Part shown: piece by piece, positions 63,306 to 64,000 of the stretch
Layout of the letters: each line of letters begins with the position of its first letter
Position numbering within the stretch: the first letter of the stretch is position 1
From: Pseudomaricurvus sp965656525
GTDB lineage: Bacteria > Pseudomonadota > Gammaproteobacteria > Pseudomonadales > Cellvibrionaceae
Direction of reading: 5' to 3'
Assembly: GCA_965656525.1 (NCBI GenBank)
Contig: CBFHKY010000007.1
Coordinates: 62,001-126,000, forward strand
Length of the DNA: 64,000 nt
Notes under the pieces: model-generated
Told to the model about the DNA's origin: nothing
Seen by the model: the letters and a program-made list of their open reading frames with translations, nothing else
The model's database searches: none
Made by a program: the position numbers and the translations under genes

Positions 63306-63482
63306 ATGATGTGGCAAGAAATAATCGTCGCCGTTTGTGTGCTACTGGCTGCTACGGCGGTCATCCGCAACTTGATCGCCAAAAAAGGCAGCAGCTGTGG
63401 GAGCGGCGGCTGTGGCGGCTGCGGCTCACAGGCTGCGTGCAGTACTAAAAAAATCGAAGTTCGCCATCACGACTCCCACTAA
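63306..63482 (+). CDS. FeoB-associated Cys-rich membrane protein
   Basis: 58 aa, one membrane helix at residues 4-20 (WQEIIVAVCVLLAATAVI), then a Gly/Cys-rich segment CGSGGCGGCG with C31, C36 and C39, and C45 further on, and a His-rich end. It matches the FeoB-associated family (PF12669-like) found after feoB. AGAGG 9 nt before ATG 63306 supports the start. It probably binds iron or acts in redox at the transporter; unproven. Confidence 0.85.
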   Translation: MMWQEIIVAVCVLLAATAVIRNLIAKKGSSCGSGGCGGCGSQAACSTKKIEVRHHDSH

Positions 63483-63507
63483 GCCTTGCGACTTTACAAA
63501 CAGCAAA

Positions 63508-63548
63508 GCCACAAAAAAACCACCTGTGATAGGTGGTTTTTTTGTGGC
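63508..63548. terminator. Long bidirectional terminator after the feo operon
   Basis: An 18-bp perfect stem: 63508-63525 (GCCACAAAAAAACCACCT) and 63531-63548, loop GTGAT. The stem contains seven A and seven T, so either strand gives a hairpin followed by a T-tract. It separates feo from the convergent SDR gene. Confidence 0.9.
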
Positions 63549-63593
63549 TGGCGTTAAAGCAAATGCCGCACTTTAACACCGACAGTCACTGAC

Positions 63594-64000
63594 TTAGCGA
63601 GGCTGCATTCGGATAGCGCCATCAAGACGAACCGTTTCACCGTTAATGTAGCCATTACGCACCATTTCCAGTGCCATACTGGCGTATTCTTCTGGTGCAC
63701 CTAAACGCGCAGGGTTTGGCACCATCGCACCTAATGCATCCAACATTTTTTGCGGTGCTTTCATCAGTGCCGGCGTGGCGAAAATACCAGGTTGAATGGT
63801 ATTGATACGGATGTTTTCGCGCGCCAAATCTCGAGCAATGGTTAGCGTCATACCTACAATAGCAGCCTTGGCCGCAGAGTAAGCCGCTTGACCCATTTGG
63901 CCTTCAGTGGCTGCAGCAGAAGCCGTATTGATACAAACACCACGCTCACCATCGATTGGGTCCAGCCCCATCATGCCGGCTGCCGCACGAGTAATACAGC
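63594..64000 (-). CDS. SDR family oxidoreductase, HSD10-like (5' end outside window)
   Basis: Partial, about 135 residues. The frame runs out of the window on the right; the visible start MMGLDP is internal, as the preceding bases continue in frame (ITRAAAGMMG). CINTASAAATEGQMGQ carries the catalytic Ser, AAYSAAK is YxxxK, RINTIQPGIFATP and the C-terminus INGETVRLDGAIRMQPR match the 3-hydroxyacyl-CoA dehydrogenase type 2 group. It would oxidise 3-hydroxyacyl-CoA or steroid alcohols. Stop TAG at 63594-63596. Confidence 0.88.
   Translation of the reverse strand, partial: CITRAAAGMMGLDPIDGERGVCINTASAAATEGQMGQAAYSAAKAAIVGMTLTIARDLARENIRINTIQPGIFATPALMKAPQKMLDALGAMVPNPARLGAPEEYASMALEMVRNGYINGETVRLDGAIRMQPR

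Noticed and set aside
1..64000. CRISPR arrays, insertion sequences, prophage, tRNA and rRNA genes
   Set aside because: No spaced direct repeats, transposase motifs, phage genes or clover-leaf sequences recognised by reading.

Overview
This 64 kb window looks like a chromosome segment of a free-living, probably aquatic gammaproteobacterium. The block hemW-rdgB-DUF4426-metW-metX ... yggT-proC-yggS / pilT-pilU has the gene order known from Pseudomonas and the Cellvibrionales-type lineages, and the tkt-epd-pgk-fba block fits the same group. I cannot name a species. I see no rRNA, tRNA, CRISPR array, insertion sequence or phage gene. A run of 98 N at 55375-55472 marks an assembly join inside the transketolase gene.

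Layout. 1-9.6 kb: end of a TetR regulator, an SDR, a SHOCT-domain protein, a DUF2132 protein, a cold-shock protein, katG, murI, MAPEG, DUF2798, YceI and a zinc-free quinone-oxidoreductase-like dehydrogenase. 9.6-13.8 kb: a GbsR/MarR regulator with a candidate self-operator, divergent to an SDR-SnoaL pair, followed by a convergent TonB-dependent receptor. 14-16.2 kb: a lipoprotein with a calcium-loop-like motif, and an alpha/beta hydrolase-SDR pair. 16.3-20.3 kb: a tightly coupled membrane operon (GT-C-like protein, UbiA-type prenyltransferase, methyltransferase, HAD phosphatase) that looks like a polyprenyl-linked sugar pathway. 20.4-28.9 kb: an alpha/beta hydrolase, an amidohydrolase, an AraC regulator and a sulfotransferase on the minus strand, and a divergent SDR-alcohol dehydrogenase-metallo-hydrolase operon, followed by a 52-codon cysteine-containing mini-gene with its own terminator. 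Together 8.5-28.9 kb reads as an accessory catabolic region for unknown, probably hydrophobic, alcohols, esters or sulfate esters.

From 29 kb the content is mostly core. It holds a GST, tag, a large AsmA/DUF748 protein, ubiD, an MscS channel, a FadL porin, rho, trxA and a hybrid histidine kinase. Then come hemW, rdgB, DUF4426, metW and metX, a dynamin-like GTPase sitting where yggU would be expected, and yggT, proC and yggS. Divergent pilT and pilU drive twitching pilus retraction. A patatin-like lipase precedes the central carbon block tkt-epd-pgk-fba. The ferrous iron operon feoA-feoB plus a small Cys-rich membrane protein follows. The window ends inside another SDR (HSD10-like) on the minus strand.

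Many genes are followed by clear intrinsic terminators (yceI, the TonB receptor, the 52-aa gene, rho, trxA, fba, feo), which define the transcription units. The longer gene-free stretches (2774-3076, 3284-3689, 24990-25476, 38703-39201, 42206-42505) are described individually. The first three hold inverted repeats that are not explained by the genes.
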